From Bacteroidia bacterium (lineage in GTDB: Bacteria; Bacteroidota; Bacteroidia; JAIBAJ01), in NCBI GenBank assembly GCA_019695265.1, contig JAIBAJ010000016.1, positions 1-46,732 of the forward strand: a stretch of 46,732 nucleotides of DNA, given 5' to 3'. Of this stretch, positions 43,969 through 46,732 are shown piece after piece (position 1 is the stretch's first letter; the number at the start of each line of letters is the position of its first letter). Below the pieces are notes generated by a model. It was not told the origin of the DNA, made no database searches, and saw only the letters and a list, made by a program, of their open reading frames with translations. The position numbers and the translations under genes are program-made.

Positions 43969-44421
43969 TTAGTCTTTGTTTCTTGAATCAATGACTATAG
44001 TAACCGGACCGTCGTTGACAAGGTTTACCTGCATATCGGCACCAAATGAACCTGTTAAAACCTTGTTTCCAAGTTCCTTCTCCAACATTTCTACAAATTT
44101 CTCATACATCGGAACAGCTTTCTCCGGCCGGGCAGCAGCTATATACGACGGTCGATTCCCTTTTTTGGTTGAAGCATACAACGTAAATTGACTTACCACC
44201 AGAATTGCGCCACCTACTTCATTCACCGAACAATTCATAACACCAGCTGCATCAGAAAAAATTCGAAGACGAGCCACTTTGCCTACCAACCATTCTAAAT
44301 CTTCCGGTTCATCATCCACATGAACACCCAACAAAACCAAACAACCTTTTCCGATTGAACTGATGGTTGTTCCTTCCACAAGCACCGATGCTGATTGAAC
44401 CCGTTGAACTACTGCTTTCAT
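43969..44421 (-). CDS. dtd: D-aminoacyl-tRNA deacylase
   Basis: 150 residues, the normal Dtd size. Starts MKAVVQRVQSASVLVEG. The catalytic region SQFTLYA begins at Ser77, and NDGPVTI near residue 136 holds the GP dipeptide (a cis-Pro in the known enzyme) that screens for chirality. It hydrolyses D-aminoacyl and misacylated Gly-tRNA. Its ATG overlaps the stop of the upstream CoA-binding gene by one base (TAATG-type junction). Confidence 0.96.
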   Translation of the reverse strand: MKAVVQRVQSASVLVEGTTISSIGKGCLVLLGVHVDDEPEDLEWLVGKVARLRIFSDAAGVMNCSVNEVGGAILVVSQFTLYASTKKGNRPSYIAAARPEKAVPMYEKFVEMLEKELGNKVLTGSFGADMQVNLVNDGPVTIVIDSRNKD

Positions 44422-44783
44422 TAATACTGATTAGTGCGCAACATAACCAAGGTACAAGCCTCATCCACCCCTATTCCTGCTTGGTGAGCCAGTTGTTCAA
44501 AAACCACATTCTCTGTGCCGGGGTTAAAAATAATCCTTCTGGGGTTCAAAGCCAAAACCTTGGGCATCAACTCTTCCTGATTTGAAGGAGCAACATACAA
44601 AGTTACTGTATCAAACAACTCTCCTTCAGGCCATTCCGTCTGAATATCAATATCCCCTACCTTCCCTTTATCTTTTCCATATGCCACCACATCATGCCCG
44701 TATTGATTTAATAACTCAATAGCCATATTGGCATACCTTCCAGGTTTCAGGCTGGCTCCAACTACCAAAGTCTTCTTACTCAT
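44421..44783 (-). CDS. CoA-binding (Rossmann) domain protein
   Basis: 120 residues from the ATG at 44783; an in-frame TTG two codons upstream is less likely. A single CoA_binding-type Rossmann domain: KTLVVGASLKPGRYANMAIELL at the start, VTLYVAPSNQEELMPKVLAL and IIFNPGTENVVF, as in the YccU family. Role unknown, possibly CoA or nucleotide sensing. Operon with dtd, divergent from the LutB-like gene. Confidence 0.88.
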   Translation of the reverse strand: MSKKTLVVGASLKPGRYANMAIELLNQYGHDVVAYGKDKGKVGDIDIQTEWPEGELFDTVTLYVAPSNQEELMPKVLALNPRRIIFNPGTENVVFEQLAHQAGIGVDEACTLVMLRTNQY

Positions 44784-44857
44784 CTCCAAAATTTCAGCTA
44801 ATTTAAAAATGTTACTAAATCAATTGGGGAAATAGTAAATTCTTTTGATTCAAAGCC

Positions 44858-44865
44858 TATTTTTG
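44858..44865 (+). promoter_or_regulatory. Candidate -7 box (TATTTTTG) for the LutB-like gene
   Basis: TAnnTTTG match 17 nt before the ATG at 44883. There is a TTTG at 44844-44847, but the spacing is too short for a -33 element. Confidence 0.35.
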
Positions 44866-44882
44866 CTCTGAAATTTCCTGTT

Positions 44883-46265
44883 ATGACTGAAACACTTAAG
44901 GATTTTATTTCTGCCAGCGATAAAAAATCCTTTGATAAAGAACATAAGCGTAAGCTATTATTCAATATTTCCCAATACGACAAAAAGGTAGTTGAAGGAA
45001 AACTTATCTATTCCGACCTGAATTTAGCCCGGGAACGTGCTTCTCACCTTAAAACCAAAACCATCAATAACCTGGACAAATACCTCATTGAATTTGAAGC
45101 TGCATTTGTTAAGCGAGGCGGAAAAGTTCTTTGGGCAGAAAATGGAGATCAGGCAATTGAAGAAGTTTTGAAAATTGCCAAAAAAATTCATGCTAAAACC
45201 TTGGTAAAAGCCAAAAGTATGGTTACTGAAGAAATTCACCTAAACCATCACATGGAAAAAGCAGGTATTGAAAGCATTGAGACCGATTTGGGTGAGTATA
45301 TTCAACAACTTGATGGTGAACCTCCATACCACATTGTTACCCCGGCCATGCACAAAAGCAAGGAGGATGTGGCTAAACTTTTTCATGAGAAAAAAGGACT
45401 ACCTCCGGGTAGCAGCCCATCCGATATCATGGCCTATGTTAGACGAATTTTAAGAGAAAAATATACTGAAGCTGAATTGGGAGTTACCGGAGGAAATTTC
45501 CTGGTGGCCGATATTGGCGCCGTTGGAATTACCGAAAACGAAAGCAACCAATTTATGAGCGTGGCCTTTCCCAAAACCATTATTTCTATTGTTGGTATAG
45601 AAAAAATGATTCCTTCTTTGGCCGATTTAGACCTGTTTTTCCCTCTTCTGGCAGTACATGGAACCGGACAAAAAGTAACAGTCTACAACACTTTGCTTAC
45701 CGGCCCCCGCCAAAATGGAGAAATTGATGGACCAGACGAGATGTATGTCATTTTACTCGATAACGGACGTACCAATTTATTGGCGCAGCCGGATCAACGA
45801 GAAGCGCTTAATTGCATTCGTTGCGGTGCTTGCTTAAATGCCTGCCCCATTTATCGCAATGTGGGAGGCCATAGCTATGCAACTACCTACAGTGGTCCTA
45901 TTGGCAGCGTAATTACGCCCCATTTGCGTGGTTTTGACGACTTTAGGCACCTTAGTTTTGCTTCCTCGCTGTGCGGACGCTGTACCGAAGTTTGCCCTGT
46001 TAAAATCGACATTCACAAGCATTTGCTTCACAACCGTCGCGACAGTATCAATCAAAACTACAGTTCTAAAGTGGAAAATATTTCCATGTTCTTTTGGAAA
46101 AAAGTTACTCTTAGCCGAAAAAACATGAACAAAGGTGGGGCTTCTGTTAAAAATTTCTTTCTGAATAGTTTTTTCAAGTCTGCTTGGGGTAATCGCCGTG
46201 AAATGCCTCAACTTGCCCAAAAATCATTCAATGAAAGATGGCGCGAAAAGAAGGGAATTAAATAA
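44883..46265 (+). CDS. lutB: LutB-like iron-sulfur lactate-utilisation protein
   Basis: 460 residues, typical for LutB. The N-terminal LUD domain (about 60-295) has KAKSMVTEEIHLNHHMEKAGI and LGVTGGNFLVADIGAVGITENESN. Two 4Fe-4S motifs follow: CIRCGACLNACP (from about residue 310) and CGRCTEVCP (from about 364). LutABC oxidise L-lactate to pyruvate. The last 60 residues match the LutB tail (FNERWREKKG). No lutA or lutC gene is seen on either side in this window, so the partners are elsewhere or beyond the right edge. Confidence 0.93.
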   Translation: MTETLKDFISASDKKSFDKEHKRKLLFNISQYDKKVVEGKLIYSDLNLARERASHLKTKTINNLDKYLIEFEAAFVKRGGKVLWAENGDQAIEEVLKIAKKIHAKTLVKAKSMVTEEIHLNHHMEKAGIESIETDLGEYIQQLDGEPPYHIVTPAMHKSKEDVAKLFHEKKGLPPGSSPSDIMAYVRRILREKYTEAELGVTGGNFLVADIGAVGITENESNQFMSVAFPKTIISIVGIEKMIPSLADLDLFFPLLAVHGTGQKVTVYNTLLTGPRQNGEIDGPDEMYVILLDNGRTNLLAQPDQREALNCIRCGACLNACPIYRNVGGHSYATTYSGPIGSVITPHLRGFDDFRHLSFASSLCGRCTEVCPVKIDIHKHLLHNRRDSINQNYSSKVENISMFFWKKVTLSRKNMNKGGASVKNFFLNSFFKSAWGNRREMPQLAQKSFNERWREKKGIK

Positions 46266-46291
46266 GAATTTTCCATTTTTTTGTTTAATTA

Positions 46292-46440
46292 GGCGGGTAC
46301 CTTCGCATTAAATTATCCTTTTCCCCATAATTTTTCGGGCTCAGGTCCGGGCTATCGGCTGTAGTCCTCGCCACCCTCCGCTATCGCTGCGTGTGCCTGT
46401 GGGCTACTTGCCTCTATCCCTACCCGGAAAGACCGTGCAA
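46292..46440 (-). repeat. Family A structured intergenic repeat, copy 5
   Basis: Minus-strand copy starting 26 bp after the LutB-like stop. It keeps GGGATAGAGGC, AAGTAGCCCACAG, CGAGGACTACAGCCGATAG and the terminal ACCCGCC. The central hairpin differs (CAC/GTG outer, GC-GATA-GC inner). Confidence 0.8.
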
Positions 46441-46486
46441 GCCCATGAGCCGTCACCTTTACCCACCAAAAATATTGGAAGTTTGA

Positions 46487-46553
46487 CCGATCACCGATCT
46501 GTAATAGTCTAATGAGGCCTGGCAATAAATTGCCTAAACAGCTTTTCATCTGC
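46487..46553 (+). repeat. Family C repeat, copy 3
   Basis: Shares ATCTGTAATAGTC, GGCAATAAATTGCC (self-complementary) and TAAACAGCTTTT with copies 1 and 2; the TAATACC end is missing. Confidence 0.6.
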
Positions 46554-46584
46554 TTACCATGCCATGGTTTTGATTATACTGATT

Positions 46585-46732
46585 GGGTTTGCACCTCGGG
46601 CAACGATAGAGGTAAGTAGCCCACAGGAGCACGCGGCGATAGCCAAGTGCTACGAGGACTACAACCGATAGCGTGACCCTAACGCCCCCGTTAGAAATTT
46701 GAGTCTTGCAATTAGCCGGATGGGCGATAGGG
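46585..46732 (+). repeat. Family A structured intergenic repeat, copy 6 (may run off the edge)
   Basis: Plus-strand copy: GGGTTTGCACC, GGGCAACGATAGAGG, GTAGCCCACAG, ACGAGGACTACAACCGATAG. The central hairpin has the outer stem AGCAC / GTGCT (46628-46632 / 46647-46651) and the inner stem GGC-GATA-GCC. The expected GGGCCCGCC end is not reached within the window. Confidence 0.8.

Larger units (their letters stand above)
46266..46732. other. Repeat-filled region at the right edge
   Basis: No gene was seen. It holds family A copies 5 (minus) and 6 (plus), facing away from each other, with family C copy 3 between them. No intrinsic terminator for the LutB-like gene is evident. Confidence 0.75.

Noticed and set aside
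46352-46549. 65-codon ORF on the minus strand at the right edge
   Set aside because: Spans family A copy 5 and family C copy 3; no conserved frame among copies.

Overview
The window looks like a chromosomal segment of a Bacteroidota bacterium outside the best-studied model genera. The evidence is three secreted proteins with type IX secretion (T9SS) C-terminal sorting domains, a DUF5686 outer-membrane protein, a LruC-domain protein, AT-rich intergenic DNA with TAnnTTTG -7 boxes, and almost no Shine-Dalgarno sequences (hsp20 is a striking exception). MqnC implies futalosine-route menaquinone synthesis. The genus cannot be named from the sequence alone.

Layout. 1-877: 5' part of uvrA, running off the left edge. 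1-8.8 kb: DUF5686 protein, a REP-associated tyrosine transposase with two palindromes, a choice-of-anchor-L/PKD/T9SS protein, cyanophycinase, a SanA/YdcF-like protein and a polytopic membrane protein. 9-15 kb: carA, mqnC, a large T9SS type B protein and riboflavin synthase. 15-17.3 kb: LruC-domain protein and a small lipoprotein. 18-22.2 kb: a cysteine locus. 22.5-25 kb: HD-domain hydrolase and sulfotransferase. 25-30 kb: aconitase, a lipoprotein, a MazG-like protein and hutI. 30-34.6 kb: thioredoxin, DUF58, a secreted protein, SRPBCC, Hsp20, OsmC and DUF1272. 34.6-37.3 kb: pgi, a small Cys-rich secreted protein and psd. 37.4-40.7 kb: a secreted sphingomyelinase-like T9SS protein and an HlyD-type adaptor. 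41.7-46.3 kb: a degenerate CHASE3/PAS histidine kinase, dtd, a CoA-binding protein and a LutB-like protein.

The most interesting functional unit is 18.0-21.1 kb. A -7 box is followed by a 25-codon ORF carrying four consecutive Cys codons, a segment (GGTGGA) able to pair with the 5' arm of a strong intrinsic terminator, and then a gene set matching the mycobacterial CysM/Mec/CysO/MoeZ sulfur-carrier route to cysteine. tRNA-Cys(GCA) lies 11 nt after the last gene. This reads as a cysteine-responsive attenuator controlling both cysteine synthesis and its tRNA. The CysO homologue ends in Gly-Gly-Leu rather than Gly-Gly, so it probably needs trimming, plausibly by the neighbouring JAMM protease.

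The second notable layer is in the intergenic DNA: three dispersed repeat families. Family A has six GC-rich structured copies of about 150 bp with apparently compensatory stem changes. Family B has three AT-rich hairpins of about 75-78 bp. Family C has three copies of about 70 bp ending in TAATACC-like sequence. They cluster at 40.7-41.7 kb and 46.3-46.7 kb.
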